64,000 nucleotides of DNA from Petrosia ficiformis (lineage: Eukaryota > Porifera > Demospongiae > Haplosclerida > Petrosiidae): contig OX345649.1 of the NCBI GenBank assembly GCA_947044365.1, positions 5,182,687 through 5,246,686 on the forward strand, given 5' to 3'. Under the pieces are notes generated by a model. That model did no database searches. It was not told where the DNA came from and saw only the letters and a list, made by a program, of their open reading frames with translations. Below are positions 27,332 to 43,300 of this stretch, in pieces (position 1 is the first letter of the stretch; the number at the start of each line of letters is the position of its first letter). A program made the position numbers and the translations under genes.

Positions 27332-30300
27332 ATGGCAGCTACTAGAAGATTAGCAAGAGTTAGTTGTGATTAGTATTAATATTAGTCATTATACCCATGA
27401 TAGTAATTTAACTTTACCAATTTTCCTTTTATTTCAGGAACTGGAAGAAATCAGAAAGTCTCCTCAAAAAGTATTTAGGAATATTCTTGTAGATGAATCT
27501 AATATTTTAGTATGGCAGGGATTAATTGTTCCGGTAAGTTTCTAACACAGATTTAATCCACATGCAAGAAACCGGTCATGGTAATTTCTTTAAAAGGTCA
27601 TTGCCCACATGGGAATTTTCATAAACTATTGAACAGTTTATGTTAGTAGACATGATTCTAATATGAAGTCAGTGTTCTGCCCACACTAGTTGGGAATAAC
27701 CACCGCTCGGCATGAATTACAACACGGGTTTTGATACGTTTTGAATCATAAGCCAAGTAATGGTTAGTGTGTGCGCTGTTGGGAATACATCTTAAGCCAA
27801 TTAACAAAGAGTTAATGCTGTTAGTGATAATATACTCATTATTAACTGTACTATCTGGCCCAAAGAGAGAACTTTGCAGTGCTAAATAAGATAAGAAGTT
27901 GTTTGGGCCTATGGTGCGGTATATAAGCTAATCAAGTAAACTGATTAACCACCTCTCGGATAATACATATATAGGCTACAGAGACAGTATTAAGTATATA
28001 CTGGATAAACAGCACTAAATGACCACCACTCTAAATATCCTGGGCAGAACACTGGATGTATTTGTTGAGTGGTGTTATGCAACCATAAAATTAGTCTGTG
28101 AAGTTCGGGGGTGTTTTCACCACGAATATTTCAAAACACGCTCCTTTGTAGTAGATTAGGTCTGGATTTGGTCCTTACACCAGACCCTTCCTCTGTAGGT
28201 TGGGTCTGGATGTGGTCAGTTCACCAGACTCTACATTTGTAGTAGATTGGGTCAGTTCACCAGACCTTTCCTTTGTGGTAGGTTGGATCTGGATGTGGTC
28301 AGTTCACCAGACCCTACGTTTGTAGTAGGTTGGGTCTAGTGTTCAAAGTGGTGTATGCCTAAATAAGGAGCGTACTGTTTTATGTCCAACATTGCCTCAA
28401 AATCTCATGAATAAAATTTTGTGGTTCATTTAGGGTAGGGTTAGTGTTCCCTTGTGGTTAGGGTTCAATCAATATCAAAGTGATCTTAGTCTTTGATGGC
28501 AATCTTGGACATCACTCTGATTACATGCTGTCTATACTCTATATTATTGATTAAAGTTGTGACATTATCAGTATGTGTGAGTAACACATAGATTGTCATT
28601 CCAACTTACTATATACTATAGTATAACTCATATGACTGTTTCCTGTGAGGTACACTATATTGGTATCATTCACATGACGGAAAGTCTGAAACTACTATAA
28701 TTATTAGTATATGTACATGTACATGCGAGAATATCAGCCTATAAAGCAATTGCCTCTACATACTTGTTATTAGGCAATTTTGTAGGAAGAACTAAATTAG
28801 GTTTCTATGAAGTAATAGCTGTCCTGTCTGGATACATGTTTGTACCTCTGGTTTTCTTAACAAGTATTTAAATGTATACACATTAGTGATTCATTACCCT
28901 CGCCACGAAGTGTAGGGGGAAGGGTATGGTAATCATATTGTGTATCTGTGTGTGTGTGTTCGCAAAAAATTTGGGAAAACTACAAACATTGGCAACTTGA
29001 ACGAGCTACTGGCAGACTTCATCTCCAAGTGACTGATCTCTCGTTCACAGCATATTTAAGTGTATATCTGATCACTTCCCAAAAAGGACCCAAATTACTA
29101 TTTGGCTGATATATATAATGAATGTTTGTATGAAGTATTCTTAGCCAAATCTTTAGTTGGCTTCTGGTACAAAATGGATGACATTTAAAATTCAAGTTTT
29201 TTTATTAAGTGGAATATTAAAGGTCATTTATATTCACCTTGAGTGTAGAAAAATGTTCATAACTTTATTTTGAAGGACCAACAATCTTTTTCTGTACCAT
29301 TTTCATATAATTATCCTTCCCGTTCTTTTTTGTGTATGTCAAATTTCAATCCATAGTTTCATTATTGAGTTACAGTATAATCATGAACCTTATGACATTA
29401 AACTATACACTATATTACATATAAAGTCATCACATCTTAATTTTCAGGTCATCGTGAATGTAAATACACTTTAACTTTTTGTATATATACACATTATTCA
29501 TACATTTGTTATCCTTAGGGTAGTCCTCCGTACAATAAGGGGGCCTTCAGAATCGAAATCAACTTTCCTGCAGAGTATCCATTCAAACCACCTAAGGTCA
29601 CTTTTAAGACTCGTATTTATCATCCAAATGTAGATGAAAAAGGACAAGTTTGTCTACCAATTATCAGCCCCGAGAATTGGAAACCAGCGACAAAAACAGA
29701 TCAGGGTAAGCAACTATTAACATCAGCTGTCTGTTACAATATAAGCTAGTCATTAGATAATTAGAGTATATATGGTACTATATTATATAACCCCATCTGC
29801 AATAATACTGCCTAGAATAGTACTAGTATTGTCAGTTTGATAATCAATATCAGTTATTTCTGAAAGATGTAACCGATATTGTAATAAGTGTACTAATAAT
29901 GTCATTTCTTGTGATTATAGCATCATTAAGTGCTTTTATAATACTCATAAGTATTGAGAAAACGCTCATTTTCATTGAATCAGAAACCAGAAGGTAGATA
30001 TGATATCGGATTATCGAAATATTGCTTATCAGTGCATCACTAAATAGTACCACATGTATTCTAAAGCCATAGCTTACTGGAGGCACGAGGTCTAATGATA
30101 AAACTATTATAATAATTATTGTTCATGTTAATATACATTCTTATTGACACATTGGATGTCTGCAATAAATAAATTATTATTTGAGTTAATTACGAGTACT
30201 GTTAACAGATGAATTTTCTTTCTGTTAGTTATTCAGGCATTAGTGGCTCTAGTTCACGATCCTGAACCCGAACATCCTCTAAGAGGAGATGTTGCTGAGG

Positions 30301-30383
30301 AATACACCAAAGATAGGAAAACATTTATGAAGAAAGCAGAAGAAGCGACAAAAGCTCATGCAGAAAAGCGACCTACAGATTAG
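27332..30383 (+). CDS. UBE2L3: UBE2L3 / UbcH7 ubiquitin-conjugating enzyme
   Basis: Four exons (27332-27358, 27438-27533, 29519-29705, 30229-30383) give 154 residues, the same length as human UBE2L3. It carries [18 protein letters not shown], the active-site cysteine in GQVCLP and [12 protein letters not shown]. The Pro after CL and the His of EHPL match the UbcH7 residues that restrict it to cysteine-based E3s (HECT and RBR) instead of RING E3s. Role: E2 that passes ubiquitin to such ligases in cytosol and nucleus. Intron 2 is about 2 kb, by far the largest, and contains three dispersed repeats. It shares its promoter with S6 kinase. Confidence 0.97.
27680..27945 (-). mobile_element. Dispersed repeat family A, copy 2 (inverted)
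   Basis: In UBE2L3 intron 2. Holds the reverse of copies at 4590 and 62452: AGCCAATTAACAAAGAG, GGCCCAAAGAGAGAACT, TTTGGGCC. No coding content. Confidence 0.7.
28140..28345. repeat. Tandem repeat with GGTCAGTTCACCAGACC
   Basis: About four variable-length copies in UBE2L3 intron 2, built from TTTGTAGTAG, GGTTGGGTCTGG and CACCAGACC. Confidence 0.85.
28405..28520 (+). mobile_element. Dispersed TIR repeat family B, copy 1
   Basis: In UBE2L3 intron 2. Terminal inverted repeats of the form TGTCCAASATTGCCATCAAA flank an interior with AGGGTAGGGTTAG and GGTTCAATCAATATCAA. Further copies at 42406-42525 (inverted) and 47608-47748. About 115-140 bases, a MITE-like size. Confidence 0.8.
29245..29475 (+). 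mobile_element. Dispersed repeat family C, copy 1
   Basis: In UBE2L3 intron 2, ending shortly before the acceptor of exon 3. Shares TTCTTTTTTGTGTATGT, TGAGTTACAGTATAATCATG and CTTATGACATTAAACTATA with copies at about 36680-36870 and 44385-44610, all on the plus strand. Confidence 0.8.
29835..30085 (+). mobile_element. Dispersed repeat family D, copy 1
   Basis: In UBE2L3 intron 3. Shares TTATTTCTGAAAGATGTAAC, AATGTCATTT and GAGAAAACGCTCATTT with copies at about 49018-49200 and 58690-58860. Confidence 0.75.
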
Positions 30384-30748
30384 GGCTCAAATCTTTTCAA
30401 CATCTCCTTTCTTAGTGTGATTCTCACAGTAATAATGTCTTTAAAAAAATTTTTTTGTTTTGGATAATATTTGATAAGCGATGTATAATACATGCATACA
30501 TATTGTATTAGAATATTTAAAGTTACTGTGTGTGTTTGTTTGTATAGTAAACTAATCAACTTGACTTGTTTTCACAATAGCTAGGTATGTGTATAATTAT
30601 TTATTACTATTACTTACCAGTAGTTGTTAATTATACAATTAGGTTTTTCAACTACTTGTAATTAGACAAGTACAATGAGATGCTAATATATTGTAATGTA
30701 TACATACTACAATACTACAATTCAATAATCACTTATAATACCATGCTG
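30384..30748. other. UBE2L3 / MDH2 convergent interval
   Basis: 365-base tail-to-tail spacer, AT-rich, holding the two 3' UTRs. No gene seen. Confidence 0.6.
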
Positions 30749-33700
30749 TCATTGACTAGCTACAAACTCCTCCCCTTTCTTGATGTTTTTAAATAGCTCT
30801 GGAAGTGCCTATCACAAGTGGAGGGGAAGTATGTAAATGATATTATAAATGTGTGATGACCAAACTATACCTCAGACAACTTGCCTTCCTCGAAACTGGA
30901 TAACTTGCCCATACCATAATTTTCTTCAATTCCGTTTGGCTATATATTGCACAATTAAATATTTAATTATAGTTATATTACAGGAACTTACTCCTAATCT
31001 GAGAGGAGTTGCAAAATAAGATGCTTCTGTAACATCAGATTTCACATAAGCACATTCTACAACTTGCTCGCCTTTTAAACCTTTTATTACCTATAAAAAC
31101 CAAACATGTCAAATATTCTCATTTTATTAAAGATCTTACTGAGAAACAAAATCTTGCTCCAGCATATGCCATAGATAAAGTAGCCGAACCCTATATAAAC
31201 CAGATTTGATTTTCAAAGTTGTATTAAAATGTTTCTACTTACTGCACCAGCTTTAGCATTGACTACTTCAGTACCAGCATTTTGTATCCTATCAGTTAGT
31301 CTAACCAACTCTTCATCACTGAATGAGGTATTTGGTGTTACCTGTAATTTATAAACAAAAATTAAATTCGATACAGCACATTGATTGACCCTGCAGTTGG
31401 TAAGAAGGGCTGCAACCATTCACTATATGTACATGTATATCATGCGTACTATCTAGGCTAAAGGTTGAGTGAGGTACTACATTATATAGTGAGTGGTTTC
31501 CAATTGTAGTCTACATACCATTAGACATGACACCCCTTCGTGGAGGGAGGAGTCAATCATATCTACACATCATTCAATACCTGAGATAGGAGGGGTAGTA
31601 TGGTGACCCCAGAGTGTCCCCCAATTACTGGTACATTTACAGTTGTTACATCAAGACCTTTGGCTTCAGCAACAAAAGTATTGGCTCTCACAATATCTAA
31701 TGTACTAACACCAAATATCCTACAGAAAACAAAGAACCAGTGTACATGTAGTAATCGTAACTGCATTCATTAATCTTAATTAATATTCGTGTACAGGGTG
31801 AACCTGAGAGTTTAAGACTTCTTGAGAACCCTTCAAAAAATGGGATTGTGCGGGTTCGCCTACTCCACGTTTGCCTACTCGAAATTTATGCACTAATTCC
31901 ACATTTGCCTAGGTATACCATATATTTAATTAACCAAAATATTTTAATTCTAAATAGCGTCTGCTAAGATTCTACTATCATCTGACAAACGGATGCTTCT
32001 TTGCAGCCACTTAACCACTCTAGGGGCCCTTGCAACGTATGATCACTCTAGGCGCTTGGTATGTATGACCACTCTAGGGGCCCTTAGAATGTATGACCAC
32101 TCTAGGGGCCCTTAGAATGTATGACCACTCTAGGGGCCCTTAGAATGTATGACCACTCTAGGCGCCCTTAGAATGTATGACCACTCTAGGCGCCCTTAGA
32201 ATGTATGACCACTCTAGGCGCCCTTGTCGTTAGGTAAAAAATATAACAGTAAACAATATTGAAATTGCAATAAAACAAGCAATAATAAATAATTATTATA
32301 ATATATAAATATACACCACTACTTTTACTAGCAAGTTTACCTGAGTTTCTTCTTTATCAAAAATCAAAATTTTAAAATATTTTGGTTAATTAAATATACG
32401 GTATACGTAGGCAAATGTGGAATTATTGGAGTAGGCAAAAACAGAGTAGGCGAACCTGGCATAATTCCAAAAAATAGACTATGAACGTTGACTCAAAATG
32501 CTGTTTCATATAGACATCGACCCCACTCCCATTACCATCTTCACAAACACACTTCAACAGAAATATTCATTTACCTTTTTGGATTATACACTCCAGCTTT
32601 CTTGTATATCTCAGAGGCTATAGGTACAGTAGAGTTTACAGGATTTGAAATCACACCTAATATAGCATTTGGACAGCTCCTATAAAACCAATACAAAATC
32701 ATGTGTAACAGAACTGTTAAAGACATATATAAACTCACTTTGCGGCAGCTTCAGATAATTTTAATACGATAGTAGCATTAGTATTGAAGAGGTCATCTCT
32801 TGTCATACCTAAGATAATATTTTATAGTGTGAATGGTAAGCAACACCCGGCCAACCTTTAGTATAAAGTATCATTCATTATGTATCATTGGGAATAGCTA
32901 TAGTAATATGTACTCATACTTTACATAACCTAACACGAAATATATACTATGATACTATACTGTACAATATAGAAACCATATCTTTACTGCCAAATGTACC
33001 ACATATACTCTAATTAAAGGTTACCAGTACATAAAAGAATAATTATACAACTGTACGTATTATATTTCATGCATTATAATTATTATATTTATATATAAAT
33101 CTGACCCAGACCTTACCTGGTTTTCTAGGCACTCCTGCAGGAATAAGCACAATATCACATCCTATTAATGCATCATTCAATTCCTCGGGCCCTTGGAAAC
33201 TAGTAACCTATAGTATGTATATATATGTATTTACAACTCATTATTACTACTTAACATCAACTAAACCACAAAAAGTGAAAGAATCTACTTATCAAGGTAA
33301 TATATTGAATTCATTGTCCAGTATCGGACACAAATAAAAAGTGGCTATTTGTCCGCTTGATCATCTGATCAACATTGTAACCTAGCAACGGTGTTATACT
33401 ATGAAAATTTATCAGATTTAACCCCTCTAGAACCCTACAATTGAGGCGTGTAGGCCCTAGGATCGACAACCATACAAACGGCATATCCTGGCAGATACCA
33501 TACAAATATCTATTACGTAATTACATAACATACACACATATATATATATATTCACTAACCTGTGCAGGAGTGTTGATGTGACTAATGTCGGCAGCCACAC
33601 CAGCTGTATTAACTACATCATATAAAACTAGTTGAGTTACAAGTGGTGACTGTTTCAACAATAATGACATTGGTTGACCAATACCTCCTGAAGCACCTAA

Positions 33701-33857
33701 TACACCCACTTTAGCATTATTCTGAGGAAAAGAATGGGCATTATTTAGAATTGTTTTTCAGCCATGTAGGTTTCATAAATAGTCAACATACCTTCCCTGA
33801 GGTCGACAAATACCTAGATCCAGAGGACAAAGAACGTGTCACTAGTCTAGAAAACAT
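30749..33857 (-). CDS. MDH2: Mitochondrial malate dehydrogenase
   Basis: About nine exons from the ATG at 33857. An Arg/Ser-rich start ([18 protein letters not shown]) fits a mitochondrial transit peptide. Then come the NAD-binding glycine loop [13 protein letters not shown], the substrate loop [17 protein letters not shown], the [12 protein letters not shown] segment, [14 protein letters not shown], the catalytic histidine in [14 protein letters not shown] and a C-terminus of [12 protein letters not shown]. Reaction: malate + NAD+ to oxaloacetate + NADH in the TCA cycle and malate-aspartate shuttle. A terminal-inverted-repeat element sits in the intron at 31852-32458. The promoter shared with STYXL1 has two CACGTG sites. 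Confidence 0.97.
31852..32458. mobile_element. Non-autonomous DNA element with about 95-base TIRs
   Basis: In an MDH2 intron. The left end (GGGTTCGCCTACTCC... ATTCCACATTTGCCTA... TTAATTAACCAAAATATTTT) is inverted at the right end (...AAAATATTTTGGTTAATTAA... TAGGCAAATGTGGAAT... GAGTAGGCGAACC). The interior has a 28-base tandem repeat (32035-32225) and no reading frame. Target-site duplication not resolved. Confidence 0.88.
32035..32225. repeat. 28-base array inside the TIR element
   Basis: About seven copies with CCACTCTAGG, GGCCCTT or CGCCCTT, and AGAATGTATGA. Contiguous with no spacers, so not a CRISPR array. Confidence 0.93.
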
Positions 33858-33943
33858 TTTCTAGATTGAGGTCAAGCAACAATAAGTACCACGTGTGATC
33901 ACGTGAGAACAGGTTACCATGACTACGTATACTTCTCAATATC
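33858..33943. promoter_or_regulatory. MDH2 / STYXL1 head-to-head promoter with two E-boxes
   Basis: 86 bases between ATGs. Two CACGTG palindromes at 33890-33895 and 33900-33905, one helical turn apart, as for bHLH-Zip factors (MYC/MAX, USF or MITF/TFE type). Confidence 0.7.
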
Positions 33944-35650
33944 ATGTCCCTAAGTAGTGCAGGCATTGAAATCTGTGAACCTTCATATCTCTACAACATA
34001 TTGACCAGAGTGAGATGTAATATATATTTTATATTTTTTTTAATTTTCATTTTTTATTACAGTGTGGGAAAACTCCTTCTGTAACTGACCCAAATTACCT
34101 TCTCCTCTTAGGTATGTATTCTATAGTCTCGAGTCCAGACCATCTCATTTATAATTGAAAATGTCTGGACTCGAGACTACGTATTCTTTTCATTAAAAGT
34201 ATGATCATATATACTACATAACTTTGATTGCAGATGTGAGAGACAGGGTAGATTATGAGGAGAACCACTGTGAACTCGCTAAACATATCAGAGAGGTATA
34301 AATATATAAATACTTAGTATATCCCAAGAAGTAACTTAAATAAATAAACAAATTTATAAATCCTACAAGTAAGGAATGAGGAAAAACATGTACGTATGTA
34401 TAATTATTATATGTATACTATATTATATTTGTTTTTGTAAACATACATTAATTACATATGTACATACACATCATAATTATGTGTACATGCGTGTATGTAA
34501 TTATTATGTACATCTAATGTAGTGTACATGTGTGTACATGTACATACACATCATAATTATGTGTACATGCGTGTATGTAATTATTATGTACATCTAATGT
34601 AGTGTACATGTGTGTACATGTACATACACATCATAATCATGTGTATATATGTGTATGTAATCATTATGTACATCACTAGAATGAAGACAAGAGATATTAT
34701 ATTCCTTTTGGAGTAGATCTAACTACCACAGTACACTGCATTGTCTATGATAATAATACAGTTTCAATAGTTGAAGACAGTCAGTAGCGTATAAACACAA
34801 TGATTAGTAATAATATTAGTTTGTTCCTCTTAGCACCTGCCGTCAGACTGGCCAATCAGATTGCAAACAGTGGAAGCAAGAATGCTGTAAGTGTACTAAA
34901 AGGTATGTGATTATAGTAATGATTATACATTAATTATTTTTATTATAATTGCAGGAGGGTATGAAAGATTCTCAGCAGAGTATCCCTTTCTCAGAACACA
35001 AAAAATACTTTACACACCAGTGGTAAGCTTTGTAAATCACAACATCCTGTCATGTGACATTCACATGCATAGGAACTTGAACACCTGCCTCGTTACCCTA
35101 GTGAGATCCTACCATTATTCCTATATCTTGGTGATCGAAGGCACGCGTATAATGCTGCTTTAAACCATGATATGAAAATTCATGCACATGTAAACATGGC
35201 TGCTGAACTATACACAGCATTCCCTGATTCCATTGCTGAGCTACATATAGCAGTGGAAGATAAACCAGAAACAATCTTGTCAAACGAGTTTGACAAGATT
35301 TGTGACTTTATTGGTAATAAAATTAAAATTAGTAGTTAATGAAAAGTCTCATCAAATTATCTGTACCTAGAGGCATGTCGTAAAAGAAGTGAACACATTT
35401 TAGTTTTTGGTGAAAAGGGTATTAGCAGATCTGCTGCAGCAGTTATAGCCTACCTCATCAAATACAAAAAATGGACTGTGAAGGTACTTCAAGTCATTAG
35501 GTGATAGATCTAGTTATATATGCTATTATACCTCATTTCTAGGAAGCACTGGGTCATGTAAAAAGATGCAATCCTCGCATTCAGCCACTCAAAACATTCC
35601 TTAAACAGTTAGAAAAATGGGAAGAGTCTCAAATACATATAAAAGTATAA
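33944..35650 (+). CDS. STYXL1: STYXL1 (MK-STYX) pseudophosphatase
   Basis: Nine exons (33944-34009, 34063-34111, 34234-34295, 34680-34779, 34834-34902, 34955-35022, 35073-35313, 35371-35483, 35543-35650) give 291 residues. An N-terminal rhodanese-like (CDC25-type) domain begins CEPSYLYNILTR and DPNYLLLLDVR and includes LKGGYERFS. A dual-specificity-phosphatase-like domain follows, starting FLYLGDRRHAYN. The signature loop reads FGEKGISRS where active enzymes have HCxxGxxRS, so the catalytic cysteine is replaced by glycine (human STYXL1 has serine). It should be catalytically dead and act as a binding protein; human MK-STYX binds G3BP1 and affects stress granules and mitochondrial apoptosis. 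Loss of the cysteine is seen directly; function is inferred from the family. Confidence 0.93.
34124..34179. repeat. Perfect 17-base inverted repeat
   Basis: TAGTCTCGAGTCCAGAC at 34124-34140 and its exact complement at 34163-34179, 22 bases apart, in STYXL1 intron 2. Stem-loop forming in DNA or RNA; perhaps the ends of a small element. Confidence 0.95.
34440..34675. repeat. 80-base tandem repeat
   Basis: Nearly three copies of an 80-base TACATG/ATTATG-rich unit in STYXL1 intron 3, ending just before the acceptor of exon 4. Confidence 0.9.
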
Positions 35651-36270
35651 CACAAACATGCACTGTTGACAAATACATCATTTACCACATCATAAATGTA
35701 TTACAGATTTTTTTAATTTACATTTTTAATTCAGTAAAGAACCATAGAACACTAAGGCTCCATGTGATAATAATAATAATTTTATAGCATAATTTAATTA
35801 TCACTGGCTAAAGTATAACAAGGCTGAATGAATGCAAAAGACATGCCAATAAATGACCACCCAACGTAACAAAAAAAAAGAGTTTATACATTACTGCTAC
35901 AGTTCAAGAGGAAGAGTTCAATACCGTAGGATCGATATATACATAACTAACTATAAGGAAATAACAAAGATAATGAGAGCAGCAGAAACATCTATTACAG
36001 CACACAAATTAGTTCAAGAGGATCAGACACACTGACGAGTGGCTGTCTGTTACACACAGCTGCCTTGTGAAAGCCCCAAAACCCACATAACACTAATGGA
36101 CTGGTCACGTAAAACGGTACCAGCTAAGAGAAGAGAAAACAGTTCACAAAAAGATAGAAAAGCCACCTGTATTTAATTCTGACTAACTGGGGTATGAGGT
36201 ACCCCTGGAGAGCAGCTGTAGAGATGAAAAAAATGTCATAATCCTTGTAAATAATAAGTTATATAATATT
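35651..36270. other. STYXL1 / NLK convergent interval
   Basis: 620-base tail-to-tail spacer containing both 3' UTRs. A 60-codon open frame at 35853-36035 has no recognisable features and is treated as chance. Confidence 0.55.
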
Positions 36271-39739
<3,469 letters not shown>

Positions 39740-40336
39740 GCTATAACTCCAGTAGATAAAGAAAGGTACTGACACACAGAATGTAGTCAGAGGTGTTTCA
39801 GCATGTCATATTGGTGACTCACTGCTTCTCGCACACACAAAAACAACACACAGAGAAAGAATACACAGAGATACACAACACAGAGTCCAGGGGGAAGGTA
39901 GACCTCAACAGGTATATGGCTCCGGGAGTAGCGTTCCTCACCGGCAGCCTCTCGCCATGAGCGATCGACGTGTCACTGACAACCCAACCTCGCCCAAGTT
40001 GCTACGTACTACTGGTCACGTGACAATCTGGGCGATTCACGTGATATTCTATGACGAAAGTTGTTGTATCAGCTGTGGGCAGTCCTCTCCTTCCTCCTTT
40101 TTCTCTTCATTGGGGACGAATTTCAGTACTTCTCTCATTTCTCTTTCAAGTTTTGTGACTTGTCTCATAATACACTTTCAAAAAGGCCTCTGATATTTAT
40201 ATATTCAGCCTAATTTCATTGTAGATTTATTATATGTAACTTCAAACTGTTGTATATATAAATTATATATATATATTTCCATTGGATAATTTTTATGTCT
40301 AATATATGTGTGTTATAATTTGGTGATACGAATATA
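39740..40336. promoter_or_regulatory. NLK / 4E-T head-to-head promoter
   Basis: 597 bases. Contains a perfect GTCACGTGAC (the TFEB/MITF CLEAR-type site) at 40015-40024 and a second CACGTG at 40038-40043. CpG-containing and less AT-rich at 39900-40060. A short 5' UTR exon for either gene could lie here. Confidence 0.65.
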
Positions 40337-43300
40337 ATGTCCACAAAACCAGAGCAAGGAGGAAGTAAAGAAGAAAAGGCTACACAAAAAAATTCTGGTA
40401 TGAACGAATTATGTGCATAATAATAGTTAATGTATTTAATATCATTTTTGATAGGAACAAACAATCGACGTAGCAATGAGAAGGGAACAGCTTACAACAG
40501 TAAGCAACATGGACTTATAAATGAAGATATTTCACGTAAAAGATACTCAGGTGTACAGCCTGTTAAGTTTCATAGTGGTGTGAGAGATTCTCGTATCCGT
40601 TCTGGGGTTGGAGGCAGGGACTCCACCCATTTGTCAAATAGAGACTCATTCTCATTCAAACAAGATAAATATCGTACTGGCACAAAAGATTCGGATCATA
40701 AAAATGTACGAGCTAAAGACAGTCAAATCCGGAGTTCTCAAAGTCGTGTACATAAATATACTCCAGACTCGAGAAGAGCAGGTCAAAGTGTACACATTCA
40801 TGACCTCGGAATCCAGTCACCCAAACTTGATGAAAATGACACGAATCCAGACAGTGGAATTGGAATTGATGAAAACAGCTCACCTGAGACAATAAATACA
40901 GATGTTTCAAATGATGAGGTTAGACAAAATGGAAAAAGAATGGAAGAAGATTTAGAAGATCCGATGGTGGACCTACCTTCGACTGAACTATTAAAGACAC
41001 CAATGGACCTGGCTAGTAGTACAGAAGAGGATAAAGTCACACAAAGTATTGAAGATGAGTCGGTGAAGCATAATTGTATCAAAGATAATGAGATTAGTGA
41101 AGATGTAGTTATGTCTCGTTTGGTATATGATAGGGTTAGTAATACTATTTGTGTTAATGTGATGTACATGTAATTTACAGGAAAAGACAGTGCAAATAGA
41201 CACGTATATTTAAACACTTGCTATTCCGCCAATTTGTACAAGACGTTAACATAATTTCATAGCTAATTAGGATAGCGATAGTCTTTTCGGGATACCAAAT
41301 TTCATTGGATTTGTATATATACAAAATAGTGGAATGATGGTATTTTAAAATAATTTTACGGGATAATATCACACTTTCTGTCACATGTAATAACATAATA
41401 ATACATAACATTTAGAAATTTCGACAAAACTGGTTTTTATTTGGAATAATAATTACAATTATCTTTCTTCTATTTTTTATTAAGGAGACATTAATAGCCC
41501 TGAAGGACTGTACAAGGAGTTTGATGACTCCAGCAGGATTTGATCATCTTGGTCCAGATATAACTAAAGATATTTTAAAGTATGTGGTTTACTGGTGACT
41601 GTATGGTGTCTAGTGTTATACAAGTCATTGTATTCAGTTGTTTATTATCACAATCATAGGAGTAACCATAGACACTCTGGAGCTGAAATGTGGGACTTCC
41701 CTCATGGAGACTCTGAGTGAGTAATACATACCATATAATTATTATCAAAAGTCCATTTTCTGTCAAAGTTGTCTGTACCTATTCCTGTGTTCCCTCTTTT
41801 TGTCTAGTATATGTTCATGTGCATCACTAGCCATTTCTATTTGAAAATGAAACTCAAAAACTATAGAAAAGATGAAAATAGCTCAACAAATATCATCTTG
41901 TGTGTTGTATCAATCTTTTCCTACACTAAAATAGTACTATCAAGTTTAAAAACGAAAGTATCTATATCTACCCTATACTACTTGCCTATACCTATATTTA
42001 CCTATACCTTAAGTATAGACACCTATACATGTACCAGTATAAGTACAGCATTACTAATAATACCGTATTGTATTATATATAGTACATGCTTTGTACATAA
42101 TGCCTCATCAATGCTCATACATACATACGTTTGCCTTGTTAGCAGTAGCATTCTCTGAGCTGTCTTTGTAGGCATGCTAAACAGTTATTTTTATATTATG
42201 TACATGTAAATGATTATATTCATTGTAAATTGGTATCCTCTATATGCTATATATATAATATATATATACATGTATAAATAAGTCAGTGGGGGTTTCCGGA
42301 AGCGTGTGGCTTGGCATTTCAACTACTACTGCTTCTGGAGCAGGAGAGCTTAGGCGCTGACCAATTTTGATGCTTGCATATTATAGTCTACATGTACCGA
42401 GTGATGTCCAAGATTGCCATCAAAGACTAAGATCACTTGATATTGATTGAACCCTAACCCTACCCTAAATGAACCACATAATTATATTCATGAGATTTTG
42501 ATGGCAATGTTGGACATAAATACATGTACCGTCGTACTTTGCTGTGAAAGCTGTCTGCAGAAACTGTCGTCATGTTGTAAATCGAGATAAATTGTCCAGA
42601 AACCCCTGACTTACATTGTACTTAAATATATATAATTATAAATAAATATATTTCTGAATCTTGATATTAAGTAGAACTTATTTTTGAACTTACAGATTAT
42701 AGATATTTGACCATTTTGCACTGAAAGATAGTGAAGTTTAGTATTCATTAGTTAGTATAGTGGTTTATTTCTGAATCTAAAGTTTATCAAAATTAAGATT
42801 ATTAATTAAACTTCTACAGATATAATGATGATTGTCGTACTAAACATCCTAATACACTGTCTCTCATTAGGGACCATGGTGAGTTTTTATATATATATAT
42901 AAAGTTAGGTTCATGCTATGATGCAAGCTCTGGCCTGCGTTGCAAACATGTGGAACCCATTACCTGATTGATCAGACACATTGAAAGATACAAACTTAAT
43001 TAATCTCGTATCTGCACTTTCCAAGTGCTTGTTATATATGCTTGTGTTGTCAATTATAGAAACACAGATAATATAAAAAAATTCCATTGTATTGTCATGT
43101 GAACCCAGCTTAGGAAGAATCAAGAATGTATATTTGTTATATCATTACAATGTGTTATCATTTGTAGAGCCTAAAAATACCAATAAAGTGTCCTTGACTC
43201 CACAAAGAAGAAGCTTTGGTTCTGGATGTTCGTGGAGAGAAGCAGTTACTGGGAAGATCAACAATACCGGAGGAACTTCAACAGTTGATTCACCAGAAGA

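Noticed and set aside
28430..28460. Telomere-like AGGGTAGGGTTAG
   Set aside because: Only one short run, and it is an internal part of dispersed family B, repeated at 42406 and 47608. Not an interstitial telomere.
32035..32225. Regular 28-base repeats resembling a CRISPR array
   Set aside because: No spacers; they lie inside a terminal-inverted-repeat element in an MDH2 intron.
35853..36035. 60-residue plus-strand frame between STYXL1 and NLK
   Set aside because: No domain, no splice support, and it lies in a tail-to-tail UTR interval.
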